DNA from: Henricia sp. BOLD:AAB3569
Taxonomy: Eukaryota > Echinodermata > Asteroidea > Spinulosida > Echinasteridae
NCBI GenBank assembly: GCA_037783545.1
Contig: JBBELK010000924.1
Coordinates: forward strand, 124,001-188,000
Direction: 5' to 3'
DNA: 64,000 nucleotides
Shown: piece after piece, positions 33,845 to 45,967 of the stretch
Layout: each line of letters starts with the position of its first letter
Position numbering within the stretch: position 1 is the first letter of the stretch
Notes under the pieces: model-generated
What the model was told of the DNA's origin: nothing
What the model saw: the letters and a program-made list of their open reading frames with translations, nothing else
The model's database searches: none
Position numbers and translations under genes: made by a program

Positions 33845-36800
33845 AAATTCCCGTCCCAAACTGGGCAGTGTCAACGACAGTCCGAAGGACTGAGCATGCG
33901 CACGAGTCAGGAGTACACCAAAGAGGAGTGTACAGACAGCCACGGGTTGCGGGAGCAGTCAGGAAGCCCCAACCCAGTTTTCCCTAAACTCTGAAACTTC
34001 TCTGCCATTTCCCGGCGAAAGTCTGTCATTTTTTTAGGACAAGTGCGCAATATAGAGTGCTTGGAGCATGCAAAATTTGAAGTTCGTCGAAAAATTTTTC
34101 GACCTCCAAATTTGCCGACGTTTGGACCACACTTTGACCAAATTCCCGTCCCAAACTGGGCAGTGTCAACGGCAGTCCGAAGGACTGAGCATGCGCACGA
34201 GTCAGGAGTACACCAAAGAGGAGTGTACAGACAGCCACGGGTTGCGGGAGCAGTCAGGAAGCCCCAACCCAGTTTTCCCTAAACTCTGAAATTTCTCTGC
34301 CATTTCCCGGCGAAAGTCTGTCATTTTTTTAGGACAAGTGCGCAATATAGAGTGCTTGGAGCATGCAAAATTTGAAGTTCGTCGGAAAATTTTTCGACCT
34401 CCAAATTTGCCGACGTTTGGACCACACTTTGACCAAATTCCCGTCCCAAACTGGGCAGTGTCAACGACAGTCCGAAGGACTGAGCATGCGCACGAGTCAG
34501 GAGTACACCAAAGAGGAGTGTACAGACAGCCACGGGTTGCGGGAGCAGTCAGGAAGCCCCAACCCAGTTTTCCCTAAACTCTGAAATTTCTCTGCCATTT
34601 TCCGGCGAAAGTCTGTCATTTTTTTAGGACAAGTGCGCAATATAGAGTGCTTGGATCATGCAAAATTTGAAGTTCGTCGGAAAATTTTTCGACCTCCAAA
34701 TTTGCCGACGTTTGGACCACACTTTGACCAAATTCCCGTCCCAAACTGGGCAGTGTCAACGACAGTCCGAAGGACTGAGCATGCGCACGAGTCAGGAGTA
34801 CACCAAAGAGGAGTGTACAGACAGCCACGGGTTGCGGGAGCAGTCAGGAAGCCCCAACCCAGTTTTCCCTAAACTCTGAAATTTCGCTGCCATTTTCCGG
34901 CGAAAGTCTGTCATTTTTTTAGGACAAGTGCGCAATATAGAGTGCTTGGAGCATGCCAAATTTGAAGTTCGTCTGAAAATTTTTCGACCTCCAAATTTGC
35001 CGACGTTTGGACGACACTTTGACCAAATTCCCGTCCCAAACTGGGCAGTGTCAACGACAGTCCGAAGGACTGAGCATGCGCACGAGTCAGGAGTACACCA
35101 AAGAGGAGTGTACAGACAGCCACGGGTTGCAGGAGCAGTCAGGAAGCCCCAACCCAGTTTTCCCTAAACTCTGCAATTTCTCTGCCATTTCCCGGCGAAA
35201 GTCTGTCATTTTTTTAGGACAAGTGCGCAATATAGAGTGCTTGGAGCATGCAAAATTTGAAGTTCGTCGGAAAATTTTTCGACCTCCAAATTTGCCGACG
35301 TTTGGACCACACTTTGACCAAATTCCCGTCCCAAACTGGGCAGTGTCAACGACAGTCCGAAGGACTGAGCATGCGCACGAGTCAGGAGTACACCAAAGAG
35401 GAGTGTACAGACAGCCACGGGTTGCGGGAGCAGTCAGGAAGCCCCAACCCAGTTTTCCCTAAACTCTGAAATTTCTCTGCCATTTCCCGGCGAAAGTCTG
35501 TCATTTTTTTAGGACAAGTGCGCAATATAGAGTGCTTGGAGCATGCAAAATTTGAAGTTCGTCGGAAAATTTTTCGACCTCCAAATTTGCCGACGTTTGG
35601 ACCACACTTTGACCAAATTCCCGTCCCAAACTGGGCAGTGTCAACGACAGTCCGTAGGACTGAGCATGCGCACGAGTCAGGAGTACACCAAAGAGGAGTG
35701 TACAGACAGCCACGGGTTGCGGGAGCAGTCAGGAAGCCCCAACCCAGTTTTCCCTAAACTCTGAAATTTCTCTGCCATTTCCAGGCGAAAGTCTGTCATT
35801 TTATTAGGACAAGTGCGCAATATAGAGTGCTTGGAGCATGCAAAATTTGAAGTTCGTTGGAAAATTTTTCGACCTCCAAATTTGCCGACGTTTGGACCAC
35901 ACTTTGACCAAATTCCCGTCCCAAACTGGGCAGTGTCAACGACAGTCCGAAGGACTGAGCATGCGCACGAGTCAGGAGTACACCAAAGAGGAGTGTACAG
36001 ACAGCCACGGGTTGCGGGAGCAGTCAGGAAGCCCCAACCCAGTTTTCCCTAAACTCTGCAATTTCTCTGCAATTTCCCGGCAAAAGTCTGTCATTTTTTT
36101 AGGACAAGTGCGCAATATAGAGTGCTTGGAGCATGCAAAATTTGAAGTTGTCGGAAAATTTTTCGACCTCCAAATTTGCCGACGTTTGGACCACACTTTG
36201 ACCAAATTCCCGTCCCAAACTGGGCAGTGTCAACGACAGTCCGAAGGACTGAGCATGCGCACGAGTCAGGAGTACACCAAAGAGGAGTGTACAGACAGCC
36301 ACGGGTTGCGGGAGCAGTCAGGAAGCCCCAACCCAGTTTTCCCTAAACTCTGAAACTTCTCTGCCATTTCCCGGCGAAAGTCTGTCATTTTTTTAGGACA
36401 AGTGCGCAATATAGAGTGCTTGGAGCATGCAAAATTTGAAGTTCGTCGAAAAAATTTTCGACCTCCAAATTTGCCGACGTTTGGACCACACTTTGACCAA
36501 ATTCCCGTCCCAAACTGGGCAGTGTCAACGGCAGTCCGAAGGACTGAGCATGCGCACGAGTCAGGAGTACACCAAAGAGGAGTGTACAGACAGCCACGGG
36601 TTGCGGGAGCAGTCAGGAAGCCCCAACCCAGTTTTCCCTAAACTCTGAAATTTCTCTGCCATTTCCCGGCGAAAGTCTGTCATTTTTTTAGGACAAGTGC
36701 GCAATATAGAGTGCTTGGAGCATGCAAAATTTGAAGTTCGTCGGAAAATTTTTCGACCTCCAAATTTGCCGACGTTTGGACCACACTTTGACCAAATTCC

Positions 36801-39153
36801 CGTCCCAAACTGGGCAGTGTCAACGACAGTCCGAAGGACTGAGCATGCGCACGAGTCAGGAGTACACCAAAGAGGAGTGTACAGACAGCCACGGGTTGCG
36901 GGAGCAGTCAGGAAGCCCCAACCCAGTTTTCCCTAAACTCTGAAATTTCTCTGCCATTTTCCGGCGAAAGTCTGTCATTTTTTTAGGACAAGTGCGCAAT
37001 ATAGAGTGCTTGGATCATGCAAAATTTGAAGTTCGTCGGAAAATTTTTCGACCTCTAAATTTGCCGACGTTTGGACCACACTTTGACCAAATTCCCGTCC
37101 CAAACTGGGCAGTGTCAACGACAGTCCGAAGGACTGAGCATGCGCACGAGTCAGGAGTACACCAAAGAGGAGTGTACAGACAGCCACGGGTTGCGGGAGC
37201 AGTCAGGAAGCCCCAACCCAGTTTTCCCTAAACTCTGAAATTTCTCTGCCATTTCCCGGCGAAAGTCTGTCATTTTTTTAGGACAAGTGCGCAATATAGA
37301 GTGCTTGGAGCATGCAAAATTTGAAGTTCGTCGGAAAATTTTTCGACCTCCAAATTTGCCGACGTTTGGACCACACTTTGACCAAATTCCCGTCCCAAAC
37401 TGGGCAGTGTCAACGACAGTCCGAAGGACTGAGCATGCGCACGAGTCAGGAGTACACCAAAGAGGAGTGTACAGACAGCCACGGGTTGCGGGAGCAGTCA
37501 GGAAGCCCCAACCCAGTTTTCCCTAAACTCTGAAATTTCTCTGCCATTTTCCGGCGAAAGTCTGTCATTTTTTTAGGACAAGTGCGCAATATAGAGTGCT
37601 TGGATCATGCAAAATTTGAAGTTCGTCGGAAAATTTTTCGACCTCCAAATTTGCCGACGTTTGGACCACACTTTGACCAAATTCCCGTCCCAAACTGGGC
37701 AGTGTCAACGACAGTCCGAAGGACTGAGCATGCGCACGAGTCAGGAGTACACCAAAGAGGAGTGTACAGACAGCCACGGGTTGCGGGAGCAGTCAGGAAG
37801 CCCCAACCCAGTTTTCCCTAAACTCTGAAATTTCTCTGCCATTTCCCGGCGAAAGTCTGTCATTTTTTTAGGACAAGTGCGCAATATAGAGTGCTTGGAG
37901 CATGCAAAATTTGAAGTTCGTCGGAAAATTTTTCGACCTCCAAATTTGCCGACGTTTGGACCACACTTTGACCAAATTCCCGTCCCAAACTGGGCAGTGT
38001 CAACGACAGTCCGAAGGACTGAGCATGCGCACGAGTCAGGAGTACACCAAAGAGGAGTGTACAGACAGCCACGGGTTGCGGGAGCAGTCAGGAAGCCCCA
38101 ACCCAGTTTTCCCTAAACTCTGAAATTTCTCTGCCATTTCCCGGCGAAAGTCTGTCATTTTTTTAGGACAAGTGCGCAATATAGAGTGCTTGGAGCATGC
38201 AAAATTTGAAGTTCGTCGGAAAATTTTTCGACCTCCAAATTTGCCGACGCTTGGACCACACTTTGACCAAATTCCCGTCCCAAACTGGGCAGTGTCAACG
38301 ACAGTCCGAAGGACTGAGCATGCGCACGAGTCAGGAGTACACCAAAGAGGAGTGTACAGACAGCCACGGGTTGCGGAAGCAGTCAGGAAGCCCCAACCCA
38401 GTTTTCCCTAAACTCTGAAATTTCTCTGCCATTTTCCGGCGAAAGTCTGTCATTTTTTTAGGACAAGTGCGCAATATAGAGTGCTTGGATCATGCAAAAT
38501 TTGAAGTTCGTCGGAAAATTTTTCGACCTCAAAATTTGCCGACGTTTGGACCACACTTTGACCAAATTCCCGTCCCAAACTGGGCAGTGTCAACGACAGT
38601 CCGAAGGACTGAGCATGCGCACGAGTCAGGAGTACACCAAAGAGGAGTGTACAGACAGCCACGGGTTGCGGGAGCAGTCAGGAAGCCCCAACCCAGTTTT
38701 CCCTAAACTCTGAAATTTCTCTGCCATTTCCCGGCGAAAGTCTGTCATTTTTTTAGGACAAGTGCGCAATATAGAGTGCTTGGAGCATGCAAAATTTGAA
38801 GTTCGTCGGAAAATTTTTCGACCTCCAAATTTGCCGACGTTTGGACCACACTTTGACCAAATTCCCGTCCCAAACTGGGCAGTGTCAACGACAGTCCGTA
38901 GGACTGAGCATGCGCACGAGTCAGGAGTACACCAAAGAGGAGTGTACAGACAGCCACGGGTTGCGGGAGCAGTCAGGAAGCCCCAACCCAGTTTTCCCTA
39001 AACTCTGAAATTTCTCTGCCATTTCCCGGCGAAAGTCTGTCATTTTGTTAGGACAAGTGCGCAATATAGAGTGCTTGGAGCATGCGAAATTTGAAGTGCG
39101 TCGGAAATTTTTTCGACCTCCAAATTTGCCGACGTTTGGACCACACTTTGACA
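33845..39153 (+). repeat. 5309-bp (18-monomer) tandem duplication, copy 1
   Basis: Sequence from 33845 onward matches sequence 5309 bp downstream, through 39289/44598. The left end of the match is set by GACCAAATT (33842) versus GACAAAATT (39151). The unit contains marks in a fixed order: GGCAGTCCG; GGATCATGC with TTTTCCGGCG; GCATGCCAAATTTG with GGACGACAC; CCGTAGGACTG; TTGGAAAATTT with TTATTAGG; and GAAGTTGTCGG (one base lost). The only difference I noticed from copy 2 is T at 37056 versus C at 42365. Parts of the unit are related to 32257-33350 at an offset of 2654 bp. Confidence 0.9.
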
Positions 39154-42100
39154 AAATTCCCGTCCCAAACTGGGCAGTGTCAACGACAGTCCGAAGGACT
39201 GAGCATGCGCACGAGTCAGGAGTACACCAAAGAGGAGTGTACAGACAGCCACGGGTTGCGGGAGCAGTCAGGAAGCCCCAACCCAGTTTTCCCTAAACTC
39301 TGAAACTTCTCTGCCATTTCCCGGCGAAAGTCTGTCATTTTTTTAGGACAAGTGCGCAATATAGAGTGCTTGGAGCATGCAAAATTTGAAGTTCGTCGAA
39401 AAATTTTTCGACCTCCAAATTTGCCGACGTTTGGACCACACTTTGACCAAATTCCCGTCCCAAACTGGGCAGTGTCAACGGCAGTCCGAAGGACTGAGCA
39501 TGCGCACGAGTCAGGAGTACACCAAAGAGGAGTGTACAGACAGCCACGGGTTGCGGGAGCAGTCAGGAAGCCCCAACCCAGTTTTCCCTAAACTCTGAAA
39601 TTTCTCTGCCATTTCCCGGCGAAAGTCTGTCATTTTTTTAGGACAAGTGCGCAATATAGAGTGCTTGGAGCATGCAAAATTTGAAGTTCGTCGGAAAATT
39701 TTTCGACCTCCAAATTTGCCGACGTTTGGACCACACTTTGACCAAATTCCCGTCCCAAACTGGGCAGTGTCAACGACAGTCCGAAGGACTGAGCATGCGC
39801 ACGAGTCAGGAGTACACCAAAGAGGAGTGTACAGACAGCCACGGGTTGCGGGAGCAGTCAGGAAGCCCCAACCCAGTTTTCCCTAAACTCTGAAATTTCT
39901 CTGCCATTTTCCGGCGAAAGTCTGTCATTTTTTTAGGACAAGTGCGCAATATAGAGTGCTTGGATCATGCAAAATTTGAAGTTCGTCGGAAAATTTTTCG
40001 ACCTCCAAATTTGCCGACGTTTGGACCACACTTTGACCAAATTCCCGTCCCAAACTGGGCAGTGTCAACGACAGTCCGAAGGACTGAGCATGCGCACGAG
40101 TCAGGAGTACACCAAAGAGGAGTGTACAGACAGCCACGGGTTGCGGGAGCAGTCAGGAAGCCCCAACCCAGTTTTCCCTAAACTCTGAAATTTCGCTGCC
40201 ATTTTCCGGCGAAAGTCTGTCATTTTTTTAGGACAAGTGCGCAATATAGAGTGCTTGGAGCATGCCAAATTTGAAGTTCGTCTGAAAATTTTTCGACCTC
40301 CAAATTTGCCGACGTTTGGACGACACTTTGACCAAATTCCCGTCCCAAACTGGGCAGTGTCAACGACAGTCCGAAGGACTGAGCATGCGCACGAGTCAGG
40401 AGTACACCAAAGAGGAGTGTACAGACAGCCACGGGTTGCAGGAGCAGTCAGGAAGCCCCAACCCAGTTTTCCCTAAACTCTGCAATTTCTCTGCCATTTC
40501 CCGGCGAAAGTCTGTCATTTTTTTAGGACAAGTGCGCAATATAGAGTGCTTGGAGCATGCAAAATTTGAAGTTCGTCGGAAAATTTTTCGACCTCCAAAT
40601 TTGCCGACGTTTGGACCACACTTTGACCAAATTCCCGTCCCAAACTGGGCAGTGTCAACGACAGTCCGAAGGACTGAGCATGCGCACGAGTCAGGAGTAC
40701 ACCAAAGAGGAGTGTACAGACAGCCACGGGTTGCGGGAGCAGTCAGGAAGCCCCAACCCAGTTTTCCCTAAACTCTGAAATTTCTCTGCCATTTCCCGGC
40801 GAAAGTCTGTCATTTTTTTAGGACAAGTGCGCAATATAGAGTGCTTGGAGCATGCAAAATTTGAAGTTCGTCGGAAAATTTTTCGACCTCCAAATTTGCC
40901 GACGTTTGGACCACACTTTGACCAAATTCCCGTCCCAAACTGGGCAGTGTCAACGACAGTCCGTAGGACTGAGCATGCGCACGAGTCAGGAGTACACCAA
41001 AGAGGAGTGTACAGACAGCCACGGGTTGCGGGAGCAGTCAGGAAGCCCCAACCCAGTTTTCCCTAAACTCTGAAATTTCTCTGCCATTTCCAGGCGAAAG
41101 TCTGTCATTTTATTAGGACAAGTGCGCAATATAGAGTGCTTGGAGCATGCAAAATTTGAAGTTCGTTGGAAAATTTTTCGACCTCCAAATTTGCCGACGT
41201 TTGGACCACACTTTGACCAAATTCCCGTCCCAAACTGGGCAGTGTCAACGACAGTCCGAAGGACTGAGCATGCGCACGAGTCAGGAGTACACCAAAGAGG
41301 AGTGTACAGACAGCCACGGGTTGCGGGAGCAGTCAGGAAGCCCCAACCCAGTTTTCCCTAAACTCTGCAATTTCTCTGCAATTTCCCGGCAAAAGTCTGT
41401 CATTTTTTTAGGACAAGTGCGCAATATAGAGTGCTTGGAGCATGCAAAATTTGAAGTTGTCGGAAAATTTTTCGACCTCCAAATTTGCCGACGTTTGGAC
41501 CACACTTTGACCAAATTCCCGTCCCAAACTGGGCAGTGTCAACGACAGTCCGAAGGACTGAGCATGCGCACGAGTCAGGAGTACACCAAAGAGGAGTGTA
41601 CAGACAGCCACGGGTTGCGGGAGCAGTCAGGAAGCCCCAACCCAGTTTTCCCTAAACTCTGAAACTTCTCTGCCATTTCCCGGCGAAAGTCTGTCATTTT
41701 TTTAGGACAAGTGCGCAATATAGAGTGCTTGGAGCATGCAAAATTTGAAGTTCGTCGAAAAAATTTTCGACCTCCAAATTTGCCGACGTTTGGACCACAC
41801 TTTGACCAAATTCCCGTCCCAAACTGGGCAGTGTCAACGGCAGTCCGAAGGACTGAGCATGCGCACGAGTCAGGAGTACACCAAAGAGGAGTGTACAGAC
41901 AGCCACGGGTTGCGGGAGCAGTCAGGAAGCCCCAACCCAGTTTTCCCTAAACTCTGAAATTTCTCTGCCATTTCCCGGCGAAAGTCTGTCATTTTTTTAG
42001 GACAAGTGCGCAATATAGAGTGCTTGGAGCATGCAAAATTTGAAGTTCGTCGGAAAATTTTTCGACCTCCAAATTTGCCGACGTTTGGACCACACTTTGA

Positions 42101-44462
42101 CCAAATTCCCGTCCCAAACTGGGCAGTGTCAACGACAGTCCGAAGGACTGAGCATGCGCACGAGTCAGGAGTACACCAAAGAGGAGTGTACAGACAGCCA
42201 CGGGTTGCGGGAGCAGTCAGGAAGCCCCAACCCAGTTTTCCCTAAACTCTGAAATTTCTCTGCCATTTTCCGGCGAAAGTCTGTCATTTTTTTAGGACAA
42301 GTGCGCAATATAGAGTGCTTGGATCATGCAAAATTTGAAGTTCGTCGGAAAATTTTTCGACCTCCAAATTTGCCGACGTTTGGACCACACTTTGACCAAA
42401 TTCCCGTCCCAAACTGGGCAGTGTCAACGACAGTCCGAAGGACTGAGCATGCGCACGAGTCAGGAGTACACCAAAGAGGAGTGTACAGACAGCCACGGGT
42501 TGCGGGAGCAGTCAGGAAGCCCCAACCCAGTTTTCCCTAAACTCTGAAATTTCTCTGCCATTTCCCGGCGAAAGTCTGTCATTTTTTTAGGACAAGTGCG
42601 CAATATAGAGTGCTTGGAGCATGCAAAATTTGAAGTTCGTCGGAAAATTTTTCGACCTCCAAATTTGCCGACGTTTGGACCACACTTTGACCAAATTCCC
42701 GTCCCAAACTGGGCAGTGTCAACGACAGTCCGAAGGACTGAGCATGCGCACGAGTCAGGAGTACACCAAAGAGGAGTGTACAGACAGCCACGGGTTGCGG
42801 GAGCAGTCAGGAAGCCCCAACCCAGTTTTCCCTAAACTCTGAAATTTCTCTGCCATTTTCCGGCGAAAGTCTGTCATTTTTTTAGGACAAGTGCGCAATA
42901 TAGAGTGCTTGGATCATGCAAAATTTGAAGTTCGTCGGAAAATTTTTCGACCTCCAAATTTGCCGACGTTTGGACCACACTTTGACCAAATTCCCGTCCC
43001 AAACTGGGCAGTGTCAACGACAGTCCGAAGGACTGAGCATGCGCACGAGTCAGGAGTACACCAAAGAGGAGTGTACAGACAGCCACGGGTTGCGGGAGCA
43101 GTCAGGAAGCCCCAACCCAGTTTTCCCTAAACTCTGAAATTTCTCTGCCATTTCCCGGCGAAAGTCTGTCATTTTTTTAGGACAAGTGCGCAATATAGAG
43201 TGCTTGGAGCATGCAAAATTTGAAGTTCGTCGGAAAATTTTTCGACCTCCAAATTTGCCGACGTTTGGACCACACTTTGACCAAATTCCCGTCCCAAACT
43301 GGGCAGTGTCAACGACAGTCCGAAGGACTGAGCATGCGCACGAGTCAGGAGTACACCAAAGAGGAGTGTACAGACAGCCACGGGTTGCGGGAGCAGTCAG
43401 GAAGCCCCAACCCAGTTTTCCCTAAACTCTGAAATTTCTCTGCCATTTCCCGGCGAAAGTCTGTCATTTTTTTAGGACAAGTGCGCAATATAGAGTGCTT
43501 GGAGCATGCAAAATTTGAAGTTCGTCGGAAAATTTTTCGACCTCCAAATTTGCCGACGCTTGGACCACACTTTGACCAAATTCCCGTCCCAAACTGGGCA
43601 GTGTCAACGACAGTCCGAAGGACTGAGCATGCGCACGAGTCAGGAGTACACCAAAGAGGAGTGTACAGACAGCCACGGGTTGCGGAAGCAGTCAGGAAGC
43701 CCCAACCCAGTTTTCCCTAAACTCTGAAATTTCTCTGCCATTTTCCGGCGAAAGTCTGTCATTTTTTTAGGACAAGTGCGCAATATAGAGTGCTTGGATC
43801 ATGCAAAATTTGAAGTTCGTCGGAAAATTTTTCGACCTCAAAATTTGCCGACGTTTGGACCACACTTTGACCAAATTCCCGTCCCAAACTGGGCAGTGTC
43901 AACGACAGTCCGAAGGACTGAGCATGCGCACGAGTCAGGAGTACACCAAAGAGGAGTGTACAGACAGCCACGGGTTGCGGGAGCAGTCAGGAAGCCCCAA
44001 CCCAGTTTTCCCTAAACTCTGAAATTTCTCTGCCATTTCCCGGCGAAAGTCTGTCATTTTTTTAGGACAAGTGCGCAATATAGAGTGCTTGGAGCATGCA
44101 AAATTTGAAGTTCGTCGGAAAATTTTTCGACCTCCAAATTTGCCGACGTTTGGACCACACTTTGACCAAATTCCCGTCCCAAACTGGGCAGTGTCAACGA
44201 CAGTCCGTAGGACTGAGCATGCGCACGAGTCAGGAGTACACCAAAGAGGAGTGTACAGACAGCCACGGGTTGCGGGAGCAGTCAGGAAGCCCCAACCCAG
44301 TTTTCCCTAAACTCTGAAATTTCTCTGCCATTTCCCGGCGAAAGTCTGTCATTTTGTTAGGACAAGTGCGCAATATAGAGTGCTTGGAGCATGCGAAATT
44401 TGAAGTGCGTCGGAAATTTTTTCGACCTCCAAATTTGCCGACGTTTGGACCACACTTTGACA
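39154..44462 (+). repeat. 5309-bp tandem duplication, copy 2
   Basis: Near-identical copy of 33845-39153, with the match continuing to 44598, where CAGTTTCCCC replaces CAGTTTTCCC. Monomers at 39335, 39925 (GGATCATGC), 40220 (GGACGACAC), 40810 (CCGTAGGACTG), 41408 (GAAGTTGTCGG), 43464 (GACGCTTGG) and 44054 (CCGTAGGACTG) each sit exactly 5309 bp after a partner with the same mark. Such low divergence means a very recent duplication or conversion, or an assembly duplication. Confidence 0.9.
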
Positions 44463-45848
44463 AAATTCCCGTCCCAAACTGGGCAGTGTCAACGACAGTC
44501 CGAAGGACTGAGCATGCGCACGAGTCAGGAGTACACCAAAGAGGAGTGTACAGACAGCCACGGGTTGCGGGAGCAGTCAGGAAGCCCCAACCCAGTTTCC
44601 CCTAAACTCTGCAATTTCTCTGCCATTTCCCGGCGAAAGTCTGTCATTTTTTTAGGACAAGTGCGCAATATAGAGTGCTTGGAGCATGCAAAATTTGAAG
44701 TTCGTCGAACAATTTTTCGACCTCCAAATTTGCCGACGTTTGGACCACACTTTGACCAAATTCCCGTCCCAAACTGGGCAGTGTCAACGACAGTCCGAAG
44801 GACTGAGCATGCGCACGAGTCAGGAGTACACCAAAGAGGAGTGTACAGACAGCCACGGGTTGCGGGAGCAGTCAGGAAGCCCCAACCCAGTTTTCCCTAA
44901 ACTCTGAAATTTCTCTGCCATTTCCCGGCGAAAGTCTCTCATTTTTTTAGGACAAGTGCGCAATATAGAGTGCTTGGAGCATGCAAAATTTGAAGTTCGT
45001 CGGAAAATTTTTCGACCTCCAAATTTGCCGACGTTTGGACCACACTTGGATTAAAATCCCGTCCCAAACTGGGCAGTGTCAACGACAGTCCGAAGGACTG
45101 AGCATGCGCACGAGTCAGGAGTACACCAAAGAGGAGTGTACAGACAGCCACGTGTTGCGGGAGCAGTCAGGAAGCCCCAACCCAGTTTTCCCTAAACTCT
45201 GAAATTTCTCTGCCATTTCCCGGCGAAAGTCTGTCATTTGTTTAGGACAAGTGCGCAATATAGAGTGCTTGGAGCATGCAAAATTTGAAGTTCGTCGGAA
45301 AATTTTTCGACCTCCAAATTTGCCGACGTTTGGACCACACTTTGACCAAATTCCCGTCCCAAACTGGGCAGTGTCAACGACAGTCCGAAGGACTGAGCAT
45401 GCGCACGAGTCAGGAGTACATCAAAGAGGAGTGTACAGACAGCCACGGGTTGCGGGAGCAGTCAGGAAGCCCCAACCCAGTTTTCCCTAAACTCTGAAAT
45501 TTCTCTGCCATTTCCCGGCGAAAGTCTGTCATTTTTTTAGGACAAGTGCGCAATATAGAGTGCTTGGAGCATGCAAAATTTGAAGTTCGTCGGAAAATTT
45601 TTCGACCTCCAAATTTGCCGACGTTTGGACCACACTTTGACCAAATTCCCGTCCCAAACTGGGCAGTGTCAACGACAGTCCGAAGGACTGAGCATGCGCA
45701 CGAGTCAGGAGTACACCAAAGAGGAGTGTACAGACAGCCACGGGTTGCGGGAGCAGTCAGGAAGCCCCAACCCAGTTTTCCCTAAACTCTGAAATTTCTC
45801 TGCCATTTCCCGGCGAAAGTCTGTCATTTGTTTAGGACAAGTGCGCAA

Positions 45849-45967
45849 TATAGAGTGCTTGGAGCATGCAAAATTTGAAGTTCGTCGGAAAATTGTTCGA
45901 CCTCCAAATTTGCCGACGTTTGGACCACACTTTGACCAAATTCCCGTCCCAAACTGGGCAGTGTCAA
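45849..45967 (+). repeat. Truncated B monomer (119 bp), copy 1
   Basis: The array jumps from CAGTGTCAA straight to TATAGAGTGCTTGG, so 176 bp of a monomer are missing. The join lies at CAA (45965-45967), which is present at both original sites (TGTCAACG and GCGCAATATAG), a 3-bp microhomology. The short monomer recurs at exact 3068-bp spacing, so the deletion happened once and was amplified with the HOR. Confidence 0.93.
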
